Source of the DNA: Nitrospira defluvii
Lineage (GTDB): Bacteria; Nitrospirota; Nitrospiria; Nitrospirales; Nitrospiraceae
Assembly: GCA_011525625.1 (NCBI GenBank)
Contig: WYAX01000009.1
Coordinates: 87,761 to 151,760, forward strand
Direction of reading: 5' to 3'
Length of the DNA stretch: 64,000 bases
Under the pieces are notes generated by a model. It ran no database searches. It was not told the origin of the DNA and saw nothing but the letters and a program-made list of their open reading frames with translations. Shown one piece after another: positions 51,894-61,293 of the stretch; within the stretch, counting starts at the first letter, position 1, and each line of letters opens with the position of its first letter. A program made the translations under genes and the position numbers.

Positions 51894-52248
51894 TTATCGA
51901 AGTGCTTCCCCCTCTCGGTCACGCAGCTGCTGAACCTCAGCGGGGAATCGTGGGAGGTCGCGATTGAAAAACTGGCTGAGGGCCTCGCGTGAGGCCACAT
52001 CGACCCCATAACGGGCGGCAATGTCTCGATAGACCTGCATGGAGGTTGGCATCACGGTCTCCGCTCATGTCTTCCGCATAACCTTGCCCGAAGGAGACGT
52101 CGCGGCCACTAATTCCGTGAAGGCAGGAGATCAATGATGGCAAGTCGAATCTGAACGTTTCCTGCGCTTGCGCAATGTCCAACCGATCCAATAACACCGT
52201 CTCTGGCCGCCCTGTGACCTTTCGTGACGCCACATCCTTAGATGACAT
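51894..52248 (-). pseudogene. Hypothetical gene probably split by a frameshift
   Basis: Two coding-looking pieces lie on the minus strand in different frames. From ATG 52248: MSSKDVASRKVTGRPETVL, LDRLDIAQAQETFRFDLPSL, CLHGISGRDVSFGQGYAED. A second from ATG 52052: MPTSMQVYRDIAARYGVDV, ASREALSQFFNRDLPRF, PAEVQQLRDREGEALR, which would be a natural continuation, as the first frame turns non-coding in the same region. Either a one-gene frameshift or two tiny overlapping genes. No family recognised. Confidence 0.4.
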
Positions 52249-52343
52249 TTCCTTCTGTAGACTATGATGATACAAAGGTAGAAACGAGTGCAACTAGGAC
52301 AGAGTTCAGTGTGCACGCAGCAATGCTGCAAGAGCCGAGAGGA

Positions 52344-52718
52344 CTAAGAGCACGAGGAGCAATGTTGACCATGTGTCTGACGGTACCTTGTTTTACGAGC
52401 CGTGACGTGGGATGGGAAACCATAGCTCTGTAGGGTGATTGATCGGGTGTGCATGCTGACCGAGTCTTTTGTTGCACGGTCATCTTGCACACTCGCCTTG
52501 GCTTGATCGCCGTAGACCTTCTGAATGGCATACAGCATGGCCGCCGGCTCGATGAATTTTCGCTTGTGACGCTCGATTGCGTCCTCGTCCAACGTCTTAG
52601 CCACGCGCGCCGAGTTCCTTGAGTTCAGCCAGGAATACCGTGCGCCGACATTGACGGCTCGCTCTGCTCCATCCGCGTCGACGTTCACGCCATTCGGGCG
52701 AATGGGCTCGCAATGCAT
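52344..52718 (-). CDS. Weakly supported ORF downstream of ImmA-like gene
   Basis: A 124-residue frame from ATG 52718 (MHCEPIRPNGVNVDADGAER, AIERHKRKFIEPAAMLYAIQ) located just after the peptidase stop. The first 80 residues look coding; the last 40 do not. It may be a truncated gene. No family recognised. Confidence 0.3.
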   Translation of the reverse strand: MHCEPIRPNGVNVDADGAERAVNVGARYSWLNSRNSARVAKTLDEDAIERHKRKFIEPAAMLYAIQKVYGDQAKASVQDDRATKDSVSMHTRSITLQSYGFPSHVTARKTRYRQTHGQHCSSCS

Positions 52719-53476
52719 TATCTTGCACAAGACGAGGTCCAAACAACTAAACTAAGGACAAGATGGGCTGTGATTCTCACCGTGTCTTCGACGACATCCG
52801 TGATGGACGCATTGTTTCCACCAAACCAGACCGTGGCGGGTACCTTTCTGGGCCCAATCGGTTCCTCATCACGCTTGAGAATAGCCGCCGCTCCGGAATC
52901 AACCGGAAGGGTGCGTCGCGGCCAACATTGCGCCGCTTTGGCACTGGGACTGAGCTCAAACCACGCTCGACCGTGCGCACTTGCACAAATCAGCGCGGCG
53001 GGACGATCTGTCAGCTGGACCAAACGCATGGCGGTCGCGGTGACACTGGTTTCAAATTGTTCTGCCAACCCTCGAACCGTTTCTAAGGTGAGAGGCTTAT
53101 CTTTCAAAAGCGGCTGAAACAAATACTGTGGCAGGAGCAATTCAGCTGCATAGCGGTTGGCCACGCTTTCTCTATCACGTCCTTCCCACTTACACATCAG
53201 CTGTTCATTATCGCAAACGAGGGCAACTTTGCCGCGATGCTTCATCCAATGGCCCAATTCATGAGCGGCCGAGAATCTCTTTCTCGACGTGGTCGCCCGT
53301 TGGTCCACTGTGATAATTGCGCGATTGCCGTGGCCGATAATCCGTCCTTCACACCCAACAAGCCGTTCGTACATCACTGTGGCGCCGCAGTATTGCGCAA
53401 TGGCTTCAATATCGATGTCACGAGGAGCGGTGACGTGTAATGCTTTCAGCAACGCTTGTGGATCGTCAGCAATCAT
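52718..53476 (-). CDS. ImmA/IrrE-family metallopeptidase
   Basis: A 252-residue protein with the zinc-peptidase motif AAHELGHWMKH (His72, Glu73, His76) and ESVANRYAAELLLPQYLF downstream, which supplies the third ligand region. ImmA/IrrE proteins cleave phage or stress repressors. The C-terminal half (VRGLAEQFETSVTATAMRLV, SPSAKAAQCWPRRTLPV, DTVRITAHLVLSLVVW) is the domain seen in many family members on mobile elements. No XRE repressor sits upstream, only a 40-codon ORF two bases away. Confidence 0.85.
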   Translation of the reverse strand: MIADDPQALLKALHVTAPRDIDIEAIAQYCGATVMYERLVGCEGRIIGHGNRAIITVDQRATTSRKRFSAAHELGHWMKHRGKVALVCDNEQLMCKWEGRDRESVANRYAAELLLPQYLFQPLLKDKPLTLETVRGLAEQFETSVTATAMRLVQLTDRPAALICASAHGRAWFELSPSAKAAQCWPRRTLPVDSGAAAILKRDEEPIGPRKVPATVWFGGNNASITDVVEDTVRITAHLVLSLVVWTSSCAR

Positions 53477-53478
53477 AA

Positions 53479-53601
53479 TTAGCCGTACAGGGCAGAAGAG
53501 CCTTTTGAATTCACAGCCATCGCATCACGAAGCAGGAATTCTCCTGACGATCCAATTTTGAGAACATGGGAGATTGCATGAATAAAGCGGGCAGGTCTCA
53601 T
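53479..53601 (-). CDS. Possible short ORF upstream of ImmA-like gene
   Basis: A 40-codon frame (MRPARFIHAISHVLKIGSSG) ends two bases before the peptidase start, which would couple them. There is no ribosome site and no recognised family; it could be the remnant of a larger gene such as a repressor. Confidence 0.3.
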   Translation of the reverse strand: MRPARFIHAISHVLKIGSSGEFLLRDAMAVNSKGSSALYG

Positions 53602-53915
53602 AGTACTGCACACCCGTCGCGACGGCAAGATAGCCACATTTTTATGCGTATATCTCAATTCAGAAGGGGAGGAACTATGACAACATCGAGGAGCCATTGG
53701 TCACGGAGTGTTTAACATGCAGTCTGCGCCTGATTGCCGTCAAATAAGAAGGGGATGCCCTAAGATGGCTTGAGCGATTGCACATATCATTGACTGTAAT
53801 GCTTCGCAATGGTGCATCATCGCGTTAGGAAGAGAAAAGACCCTCGCCGCACTCTACTTCTCGACAGCTCGTAACTGTGGTGTCGCACCTCAACACGTCC
53901 CCACGGGTGACCTCA
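53602..53915. other. Intergenic region between ImmA-like gene and sigma pair
   Basis: No supported gene. A 12-codon ORF near 53677 has a good ribosome site (GGGGAGG) but no recognisable product. The Tn7-like element may end in this region, but I could not find matching terminal repeats. Confidence 0.35.
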
Positions 53916-54359
53916 TTAGGTTTTCTTGAATTTGAGAAGGCCCAAGACATGAAGCTGCCGCAAGAGGCTATCGATGTCTGCCGGCGCCATATCGCTCAGT
54001 TTGCGATACTGACCAGTTAGCACTGCGGGTTTCAGATAGTGATGGTGCGCCAGACAGGCCTTGAGGAGCTGTAACTTATCTTTCATCGAAGTCGGCAATG
54101 ACAGGCGGACACGTTTTAGTGAAGTCACCTCTTTTTGGTACGTCTGGCGGGATTCAGCCAATGCTTGATGACCAGACTCTCCGAGCGCCTCTGCGAACAC
54201 TCTTGTCGCGCGCTGACCAAACTGTTGTGGGTCCAAGCCACTTCCCCGAATTTCTTCGTCTAATTCTTCTTCTGAGAGGTTCATAATTGCTTCGGCCTCT
54301 AAATCGAGCAGGCGCTCATATTGAGACCAAACGTCGTTAGCTTTAGTTTTTGATTTCAT
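53916..54359 (-). CDS. Small protein coupled to a sigma-like factor
   Basis: A 147-residue acidic-then-basic helical protein (WSQYERLLDLEAEAIMNLSE, RVRLSLPTSMKDKLQLLKAC, DIDSLLRQLHVLGLLKFK). Start ATG overlaps the stop of the sigma-like gene (ATGA). A binding partner or regulator of that factor is likely from the coupling, but the family is unknown. Confidence 0.5.
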   Translation of the reverse strand: MKSKTKANDVWSQYERLLDLEAEAIMNLSEEELDEEIRGSGLDPQQFGQRATRVFAEALGESGHQALAESRQTYQKEVTSLKRVRLSLPTSMKDKLQLLKACLAHHHYLKPAVLTGQYRKLSDMAPADIDSLLRQLHVLGLLKFKKT

Positions 54360-54979
54360 AACAGTCCTTCCAAGTTGCGTTTCCTAATCTTACTCGTGGT
54401 TCGTACTATCTGCATATTGTATATGGCGTATTGCGGTTTTGTGATTTTTAGCCGCTGGCAGATTTCTGGACCGCTTAAGCCCTCAATTTGAAGCTGAAAT
54501 ACCTTCTCTCCCATGGAGTGTTGGCCTAGAAGAGCTGCCATGTGACGCTTAATCTTGTCCAGAATGATCTCGCGCCGCTTCAATTCCAACTCTTCTTCTG
54601 GACTTGGAAGGGCAGAGGGAAAGTCGTCTGCGGTCTTCGCCCTCACCTCGTTGTCGAGATCTTCTTCATGTTCCGCATTGAGCGAGGAGACAAGGATTGG
54701 CTCCTGATACCGTTGACTCTTGTGATGTTGCGCATGGTTACTCACTTCTGATCTGATTACCCAGCGCAGATGATCGCGCATCGAGTATTTTTTGTTCCAG
54801 AGCCGAGATCCTGCGAGTGTCGCCTCGATGGCTTCGTGCACGAAGTCTTCATCCTCCCGCCCTCCTGCCAATACGCCGATGCGAGCCACAAGCTGCCTTG
54901 CTAGCCACATTAAGCTCTTGCGTTCCTCTAGGCTTAGTGCCTCGATGGCGCGTCGGATTTCATCCTGAGTCGCTACCAT
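54356..54979 (-). CDS. Sigma-70-like regulatory protein
   Basis: A 207-residue protein resembling ECF/sigma-70 factors: a region-2-like helix run (EDFVHEAIEATLAGSRLWNK, MRDHLRWVIRSEVSNHAQH) and a region-4-like helix-turn-helix (LQIEGLSGPEICQRLKITKP). The linker is acidic (NEVRAKTADDFPSALPSPEE). It is divergent from the Tn7-like operon that starts 43 bases away. It may control transposition or a nearby cargo (inference). Confidence 0.6.
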   Translation of the reverse strand: MVATQDEIRRAIEALSLEERKSLMWLARQLVARIGVLAGGREDEDFVHEAIEATLAGSRLWNKKYSMRDHLRWVIRSEVSNHAQHHKSQRYQEPILVSSLNAEHEEDLDNEVRAKTADDFPSALPSPEEELELKRREIILDKIKRHMAALLGQHSMGEKVFQLQIEGLSGPEICQRLKITKPQYAIYNMQIVRTTSKIRKRNLEGLL

Positions 54980-55021
54980 AATTGACTTCGATCCAGAACT
55001 CGAAACTGCTGGCTCAAATAT

Positions 55022-55840
55022 TTGTCTACGATCGTTCCGTTAAAAACCCGACGAAAGATCAGTATAGATGAGTATGCCTTAGGGAGAGTTACCTCCGAGG
55101 CGGCTAGGATAACACGACAAAGAAGGATGGAAATGAGAAAAGCGATTTGGGAACAGAAAACGGTCGAACGCGACGGCGTAAAGCCGGTGTGGAAACAACC
55201 GCGTGGGAACTACGGAAGTAACTTTTGGCAGATGTATAGCCGGAAATTGGATCGAGATGTCCACTTCTACAGCAGTCTTGAGCGCGACCACGGCGTGATC
55301 GTCGAAGCCGATCCCACGGTCGCATGGTTTTGCGAACAACCGCTACGCATCAACATTAAGGTGGATGGCCGAGATCGCGAAACAGTGATGGACATGTTGA
55401 TCCAGTTCACGGACGGCCGAGAGGAATATCGTGAAGTCAAATATACGAGTGATGTGCAACGAGCCGACAATGGCTCACGAGTGGCTCGACAACTTGCCGC
55501 TCAGCGTGAATGGGCGTTCGTCACCGCGAATGGCTATAAGATCGTCACGGAGGAGGAAATCAGACGGAATACCATGTTCCTTCGGAACTGGAAACAGATC
55601 TTGGCGTATCTCGCCACCTACGCGTCCTATGATCTCGCGGAGATTGAAAATCAAATCCTCGCCGCGTTCGACATCGAGCCGTCCTGGTCCCTGAGAGATC
55701 TAGAACGTTATATCGCTCGTCCAGACCGTCAGACGGTAAAGGCCGCGATCTTTCGCCTCATCCATGGTGGTCTGTGCACGGCTCCGCTCGACGTGTACCC
55801 GTTGACCAACTCCTTAACCATACAGCGAGGGACAAAATGA
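55022..55840 (+). CDS. tnsA: TnsA-family transposase endonuclease
   Basis: A protein of up to 272 residues with the TnsA N-terminal nuclease core: FYSSLERDHGVIVEADP (Glu), VMDMLIQFTDGR (Asp) and EYREVKYTSDVQR (Glu-x-Lys), then a C-terminal helical domain (ENQILAAFDIEPSWSLRDLE). It nicks the 5' ends of the transposon, enabling cut-and-paste movement. Start uncertain: TTG 55022 opens the frame, while ATG 55133 has AAGAAGG six bases upstream. It overlaps tnsB by four bases. Confidence 0.85.
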   Translation: MSTIVPLKTRRKISIDEYALGRVTSEAARITRQRRMEMRKAIWEQKTVERDGVKPVWKQPRGNYGSNFWQMYSRKLDRDVHFYSSLERDHGVIVEADPTVAWFCEQPLRINIKVDGRDRETVMDMLIQFTDGREEYREVKYTSDVQRADNGSRVARQLAAQREWAFVTANGYKIVTEEEIRRNTMFLRNWKQILAYLATYASYDLAEIENQILAAFDIEPSWSLRDLERYIARPDRQTVKAAIFRLIHGGLCTAPLDVYPLTNSLTIQRGTK

Positions 55841-57777
55841 CGGTATCGAAGCCTCGAATGGATCGCGACTCACTCCCGCCCAATGTGACAAACCTCTCTC
55901 ACTGGCCGACCATCGATCTCGCCCTTTTAGACGAGAACGATGCAGACCGAGTCGCAAGGCGGATTCAGGCCGTCCGTGCCTATATCGAAGGACAACCCGT
56001 TGGAATCCTCTCGAAACAAGCGTCCTTGCCACGGCAAGAAGTGTATCGGCTCGTCAAACGTTGCATGAAGCTTCACCCTGACGGCCGAATCTGGGGGTTT
56101 CGAGCCCTGCTGCCAGCATGTCGCATCACTCCCTACGTTCGAACAGCCACGATAGATGGCTCCAGACCTTCTCAGCAGGGAGGGGCAGCTGGGGCGCTCA
56201 CAATGCTGTTCGATCGATACCCGACGATCCAAAAAGCGGTGGACTCCTTGTTCCTGAAGAAAGTCAAAGAGCATGTCGTCCAGGAGTCCCGCATGCCGGT
56301 CAAGACGATTCATAAGCACTTCATTGAGAAGTGCAAGGAAGCTGGCCTGACCGCAAGACACTATCCACTCAACATGAACCATCGGGGACGGCGTGCGCTG
56401 TCGACCTATCTGAAGCGGCTCTTCAAATCAAACCTGAAACAAGCAGTAAAGGCGCGCCATGGGGATGACGCCGCGCGCGCGCTGGCGTCGAGGGAAGCGG
56501 GACCTGACAGCATCGTGACCAGGCCGTTCGAACGGGTTGAGTTTGACGGCCATCGGATCGATGCGGTTTGTACGATTGACCTGCCGAATCCCTATGGAGG
56601 CATTCAACAGCTTGTCCTTGATCGACTGTGGCTACTCGCCATCATTGACGTGAAGACTCGCGCTATTTTGGGGTACACCTTGGTGCTAAATCCCGAATAC
56701 AACGCAGAGGACGTCCTCCGTTGCATCAAGCATGCGCTGACGCCTTGGAGACCGATGACCTTAACCATCCCCGGATTGAAGTATACGAAGGGGAGTGGGC
56801 TCCCTTCTGGAGTCCATGCCGAATGCGCCTGGGCGTTGTGGGACGAATTATGGTTCGACAACGCCAAAGCCAATCTGGCCGATGCGGTCAGGTCGAATCT
56901 CAGTCGAGTAGTCGGATGCGCCATTAATGCTGGCCCTGTGAAAACCCCTCAGCGTCGACCGTTCATTGAACGGCTCTTTCAAACGTTGGAAGAGAACGGA
57001 TTTCATCGGCTGCCGTCCACGACGGGCAACGGTCCAGATGATCCTCGCCGTGACGACCCAGAAGCCGCGGCGCTACGCTGGAATATCTCGTACCAACACC
57101 TTGTTGAACTGACCGACGTACTCATTGCTCGTTACAATGCCGAGCCGCACACGGGATTGGGCAATCGGTCACCGCTCGAGATGCTTGAGTATTTTATAGT
57201 GAATGAGGGATGCGAGTTCCGGGCAGTGCCTGAACAGAAGCGACAAGACCTCGCGCTGCTCCACATCCGCGTCGTGCGGTGTATTCGCGGAGATGTGACG
57301 CAGGGGAAGTGCCCCTACGTTGAATTTGAAGGCGTCCGCTATTACAACGATGTCCTCCGTCACAGTCCAGACCTCGTCGGAGAACACCTGTCGCTCCTCG
57401 TCGATCCGGACGATCTCCGTTGTGTCACCGCGTATCTCGAGGACGGCCGAGAATTTGGCGTGCTCACGGCCCATGGGCTTTGGGGCCGGACGCCGCATAC
57501 GCTCACCGTTCGAAAGGCCATTCATAAACTCCGAGCTCGGAAGCTGATCTTCTATACGGATAATGAGGACCCGATCCTCGTCTATATGGACTTCCTCAAT
57601 CGGCAAGCGGCGACGAGTAAGCTGGCGAGGGGACAGTCGGCAAAACTCCTGGCAGGGCTTCAGGCAGTTCCCCCGACTCAGCCCACGTCGTCGATCGCCG
57701 ATGTCACAGAGTCGAATCCCCCAGCGTCGTCCCGCACGGTCTATACCCCCGCCATGAGGAAGACCCGCCTCGATTAA
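55837..57777 (+). CDS. tnsB: TnsB-family DDE transposase
   Basis: A 646-residue transposase: N-terminal HTH domains (QPVGILSKQASLPRQEVYRL), integrase core with Asp237 (ERVEFDGHRID), Asp341 (DELWFDNAKANL) and Glu378 (RRPFIERLFQTLEENG), and a C-terminal beta-barrel/tail (YVEFEGVRYYND) ending in a Pro/Ser-rich stretch that contacts TnsC in the family. It cuts and joins the 3' ends. Overlaps tnsA by four bases. Confidence 0.9.
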   Translation: MTVSKPRMDRDSLPPNVTNLSHWPTIDLALLDENDADRVARRIQAVRAYIEGQPVGILSKQASLPRQEVYRLVKRCMKLHPDGRIWGFRALLPACRITPYVRTATIDGSRPSQQGGAAGALTMLFDRYPTIQKAVDSLFLKKVKEHVVQESRMPVKTIHKHFIEKCKEAGLTARHYPLNMNHRGRRALSTYLKRLFKSNLKQAVKARHGDDAARALASREAGPDSIVTRPFERVEFDGHRIDAVCTIDLPNPYGGIQQLVLDRLWLLAIIDVKTRAILGYTLVLNPEYNAEDVLRCIKHALTPWRPMTLTIPGLKYTKGSGLPSGVHAECAWALWDELWFDNAKANLADAVRSNLSRVVGCAINAGPVKTPQRRPFIERLFQTLEENGFHRLPSTTGNGPDDPRRDDPEAAALRWNISYQHLVELTDVLIARYNAEPHTGLGNRSPLEMLEYFIVNEGCEFRAVPEQKRQDLALLHIRVVRCIRGDVTQGKCPYVEFEGVRYYNDVLRHSPDLVGEHLSLLVDPDDLRCVTAYLEDGREFGVLTAHGLWGRTPHTLTVRKAIHKLRARKLIFYTDNEDPILVYMDFLNRQAATSKLARGQSAKLLAGLQAVPPTQPTSSIADVTESNPPASSRTVYTPAMRKTRLD

Positions 57778-57798
57778 CCTCAGTGAAAGGAGTAATAA

Positions 57799-58767
57799 AT
57801 GTCACATGTCCTACACCTAAGACCTTCTGTGCCTTCTGGAACCCACCCGATCGAAACTGGACGATATACGCTCTTCACGCCACCATTGGGCCGCTTCTGC
57901 GACGACCTCAAAAACTGGGTCGATAATCGGGCTGTCGGTGCCATCGTGACGGCGCCGCCCAGATTTGGAAAATCCAAAGGGATTCGATTTGCTATTGATG
58001 AATTGCGCGCGGGACTTGGCGCGACGTTCCCGGTTTTGTCATTTAGCTGTCAGGACCATCAGCGTCCGACTGAAGCACGGTTTTTTGAAAATTTGCTCAG
58101 CGACTTCGGTCATGGCTTCAGTGACCGTGGATCCAGCAACGCCAGGCAAGCACGGCTCATACAGTTTTTAGTCCAGCAAGCCTGTGTGGGTCATCATCGG
58201 CGCCTGGTCTTAATTGCAGACGAGGCACAGAAACTCCAGGAACCGCACTATAACTGGTTGGTCGACATCTATAATAAGCTGGATCGTCACGATATCACGA
58301 CAACCGTTGTGCTTGTCGGGCAACCGGAATTAATTCATCAACGAGCTGCCTTTGAAAAGGCAAAGAAAATGCAGATTGTCGGCCGGTTCATGGTGCATCT
58401 TCACGAATTCGCCGGTCTGCGAAACCAGAAGGATTTCGCCTACTGCCTGAAGGGCTACGATGATGAGTCCGAGTACCCTGAGGCCAGCGGCTATTCGTTC
58501 ACACGATATTTCTTTCCCTCAGGATTTGAGGCGGGATGGCGCTTGGCCGGGGAAGCAAAGGTTCTCTGGGAGGCATTCCAGCATGTGAGGGCTGAGGCCA
58601 AGCTACCTGGTAAAGCTGAAATCCCGATGCAGTACTTTTCACGAACTGTGGAATTCGCTCTCAGGAACTACGGGTCGATGGACGGTGGCCAACCGACCAT
58701 TTCATTGAATCAGTGGAAAGAAGCTATCGAACGTTCTGGATACCGTGAAGCGGGGCGATACTTATGA
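57799..58767 (+). CDS. tnsC: TnsC/TniB-family AAA ATPase
   Basis: A 322-residue AAA+ regulator with Walker A (PPRFGKSKG, Lys58), Walker B (LVLIADEAQKL, Asp141-Glu142) and TTVVLVGQPELIHQR sensor region. It bridges the target selector and TnsAB. Ribosome site AAAGGAG; overlaps tniQ by four bases. Confidence 0.88.
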   Translation: MSHVLHLRPSVPSGTHPIETGRYTLFTPPLGRFCDDLKNWVDNRAVGAIVTAPPRFGKSKGIRFAIDELRAGLGATFPVLSFSCQDHQRPTEARFFENLLSDFGHGFSDRGSSNARQARLIQFLVQQACVGHHRRLVLIADEAQKLQEPHYNWLVDIYNKLDRHDITTTVVLVGQPELIHQRAAFEKAKKMQIVGRFMVHLHEFAGLRNQKDFAYCLKGYDDESEYPEASGYSFTRYFFPSGFEAGWRLAGEAKVLWEAFQHVRAEAKLPGKAEIPMQYFSRTVEFALRNYGSMDGGQPTISLNQWKEAIERSGYREAGRYL

Positions 58768-60158
58768 GCCACTTAAACGAAATACATGGTCAGATGATGC
58801 CACACGCACGATATACGTGGGATGCCAGCCAATGCGTTCCGTTTGAGTCCACGTGGTCAATGATTCAGAAGTTCATGTGGTTTAATACCTGTGGCACTCG
58901 AGATATTCAGCGCGAATTCGGTCTTGCGACGAAAAGACAACATCCTCAAAACTGGTCGGATCGGGATCGGAACTTACACAACTGGGGCGCGCTCAATCCG
59001 GAACTCTTGCAGCGCACACTGAACTTAACCGACCTCCACATGAGGACGGCACGCACTGTTGACTATATTCGCCCGGATGAAGCGAAAGTGTTGGCCAGTC
59101 GATCCCTTCGCATCTGCCCGAAATGTATCAAGGGAGGCTTTCATACCCCTTTCCATCAGTTGATATTCATTCCCCAATGCCCTCTGCACCAGGAGCCGCT
59201 CCTGGAGGTCTGTGGTGACTGCGGTAGGCCGACGCCTCTGTACTCTTTGTCGAGGCAGTCATGTTGTAACCCTTATGGGTGTGCTGAATGCGGAGCGATC
59301 TGGTGGCAACGGAGCCGTGTCGGACAGATGACAGCAGGGGAGCAAGAAGAGCGGTTTCGCATCATGTCTGAGATCGGGGAGTGGCTCATGAAAAGAAGGG
59401 AGGATCGAACGATTGAGGCGCAAGTCTCTAAATTAGCTCGGTTTATACCGGACGAGCATGAAATTCAGGCCTACGTTCGACGTCTGCCGGAGAGATGGGC
59501 GGACGTCTTGGGAGTGAACGTGCCGCACCAGATCGCTGAATTGCGAGAAACGGATTTGCATGTCACGGTGGAGTATTCGGCATTGAGTGTCGATGGATCG
59601 AGTTCATCCGGATCGTTAGACAACAGGAAATATTTCGAGGTGTATCGTGCGATTCGCCGTGCACTCACAAGGCGAGTTCATAAAGCCCACCGCGAGTGCT
59701 TTGAAAAAATGGGGCGTGGGATTTGGTTCCCGGTCACAGCCAGAGAAGTGCCCGTGCGGCATTTCTGCCAAGAAGCTTACGCGTTGCTTCTCTGGAGAAT
59801 GTTCTGGGAAAACATCGATGTTCCGCAAAAGTTCTTTTCGCGACAGCTCGTACTCATTCATCGTGAGATAGATTTTGTATCCGACAGAATCCCGTCGGAC
59901 CTCTCTCCGGAGGCCACCATGCGAATATTCGGACTGGAATGTCTGAGAACGTATCGGCGATGCCAGGAGCTTGGGAGCGTGATGCGGCAAAAAGAACATA
60001 TCGGTTTCCCGTTGTATCGCCTGAATAAGGATCGCGCAGGCGAATGGGTTGTGAAGGTCCCTAAAATCGGAAACAGACAGAGGCTCCATTGGTGGTGGCC
60101 GAGGCGATGGGAGAAGGCTCTTTCGATTCAAGACCACGAATCAAAAAGGGCTGCTTAG
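58764..60158 (+). CDS. tniQ: TniQ/TnsD-family target selector
   Basis: A 464-residue protein with a TniQ N-terminal region (RHYTWDASQ-like start, NLHNWGALNPEL), zinc-binding cysteines (CPKCIKGG, CPLHQEPLLEVCGDCGRP, CNPYGCAECG) and a long C-terminal helical part without a recognised DNA-binding domain. TniQ-family proteins choose the insertion site. The single TniQ copy and no Cas genes leave the target site unknown. Only four genes make the operon; no TnsE. Confidence 0.85.
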   Translation: MSHLNEIHGQMMPHARYTWDASQCVPFESTWSMIQKFMWFNTCGTRDIQREFGLATKRQHPQNWSDRDRNLHNWGALNPELLQRTLNLTDLHMRTARTVDYIRPDEAKVLASRSLRICPKCIKGGFHTPFHQLIFIPQCPLHQEPLLEVCGDCGRPTPLYSLSRQSCCNPYGCAECGAIWWQRSRVGQMTAGEQEERFRIMSEIGEWLMKRREDRTIEAQVSKLARFIPDEHEIQAYVRRLPERWADVLGVNVPHQIAELRETDLHVTVEYSALSVDGSSSSGSLDNRKYFEVYRAIRRALTRRVHKAHRECFEKMGRGIWFPVTAREVPVRHFCQEAYALLLWRMFWENIDVPQKFFSRQLVLIHREIDFVSDRIPSDLSPEATMRIFGLECLRTYRRCQELGSVMRQKEHIGFPLYRLNKDRAGEWVVKVPKIGNRQRLHWWWPRRWEKALSIQDHESKRAA

Positions 60159-60499
60159 AATGACATTCTAAAAAGGTATTTGTCGGTGAAGAATATACCG
60201 TAAGGGGGAGCATCGGCTTAATCCAGTGATTCGCGCGCATCCGACCCGGTTTCAGGCTGCTCTATAGAGGTTGGTCTGAAAGATACCATCCTTCTATTGC
60301 AAAGCTGTTTTCCGCCGTTCTCTCAAAAATCATCCAATTGACTGAGATCGGCACCTAAGCCTACACTCGGCACCCACAGTCATAAGTATCCGAGAGCAGT
60401 TGCTCCTAAGAGTTTTTCTATTAGGAGGACGGGGAATGAACATTTTTGTGCGGGTAGAGGACTGAAATCATTTTACTTCCAAAGTGTAATAAGATTTAG
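60159..60499. other. Intergenic region after the Tn7-like operon
   Basis: No supported gene. It contains a short hairpin (TTAGAAT/ATTCTAA at 60156-60174) and another (CTCCTAA/TTAGGAG near 60409-60436), and a 9-codon ORF with a good ribosome site. A transposon end could lie here but no terminal repeat pairs with the left side were found. Confidence 0.35.
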
Positions 60500-61282
60500 T
60501 TGTTCGGAGTGGTGGGCTCGGCGACGGTGCCCACGACCACACCGGTGGCGGATGGCACGCTGTACTATCATCAGGATGGCCTCGGTACGGTGACGGAACT
60601 CACCGATGTCAACGGCAGCGTGGCCAAAGCCTACGCGTATGATGCGTACGGGAATATTCTGGAGTCACCGGGTACGGTGGAGCAGCCCTATACGTATACG
60701 GGAAGAGAGTTGGATGCAGAGTCAGGGCTCTATTACTATCGGGCTAGATATTATGATGCACAGATTGGGAAATTCACTCAACGTGATCCTATTGGTCGTG
60801 TCGGAGGTAACAACTACTATGAGTATGCCCTTGGAAATCCGACATTGCACTTTGATCCATTTGGGTTAAAGGCACAGATTGTGATTTGGGCTCCGGTGGG
60901 AATTGGCACATCATCGTTTGGCCATGTGTCCACCAACATCAATGGCACAACCTATTCATTCGGGCCAAATGGGATGACGAACGAGCCCACTTCCGTATTT
61001 AATCAAAGGAACTCGTTCCGGAGTTCGCTGGGGTTGGATTTGACCCTCACAGCCGAACAGGAAAAGGCACTGGAAGAATGTCTCAAACGGGACCAACCCG
61101 ACTATAACTTTCTGACGAACAACTGCGGTGCGCCAGTGCAGAGATGCCTGAATTGGATGGGTTACGACATTGGTAAAGTATTAACACCATCACAGCTTTA
61201 CGAAAGTATGACTGGAGTTGGTCTCGTAGGCGGTACGATCTTTTATCCCGGAGCGGGTACCAAGCCTGCTCAAGCTAAATAG
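60500..61282 (+). CDS. Orphan Rhs C-terminal tip with papain-like toxin domain
   Basis: Residues 1-about 118 are the end of an Rhs core (YYHQDGLGTVTELTDVNG, GRELDAESGLYYYRARYYD, FTQRDPIG) and the remaining 140 residues are a variable tip. The tip has a His in SSFGHVSTNINGTTYS and a Cys in LTNNCGAPVQRC, an order (His before Cys) typical of circularly permuted papain-like peptidases (NlpC/P60, LRAT types). It starts right after an in-frame TAG, so the N-terminal Rhs barrel is gone; a TTG opens the frame. It probably represents a displaced orphan toxin module. A small lipoprotein gene follows 11 bases later, as expected for immunity. Confidence 0.7.
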   Translation: MFGVVGSATVPTTTPVADGTLYYHQDGLGTVTELTDVNGSVAKAYAYDAYGNILESPGTVEQPYTYTGRELDAESGLYYYRARYYDAQIGKFTQRDPIGRVGGNNYYEYALGNPTLHFDPFGLKAQIVIWAPVGIGTSSFGHVSTNINGTTYSFGPNGMTNEPTSVFNQRNSFRSSLGLDLTLTAEQEKALEECLKRDQPDYNFLTNNCGAPVQRCLNWMGYDIGKVLTPSQLYESMTGVGLVGGTIFYPGAGTKPAQAK

Positions 61283-61293
61283 AGGTTTATGCT

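Noticed and set aside
60156..60499. CRISPR array or Tn7-like end repeats after tniQ
   Set aside because: No regular spacing of repeats was found, only two unrelated short hairpins.
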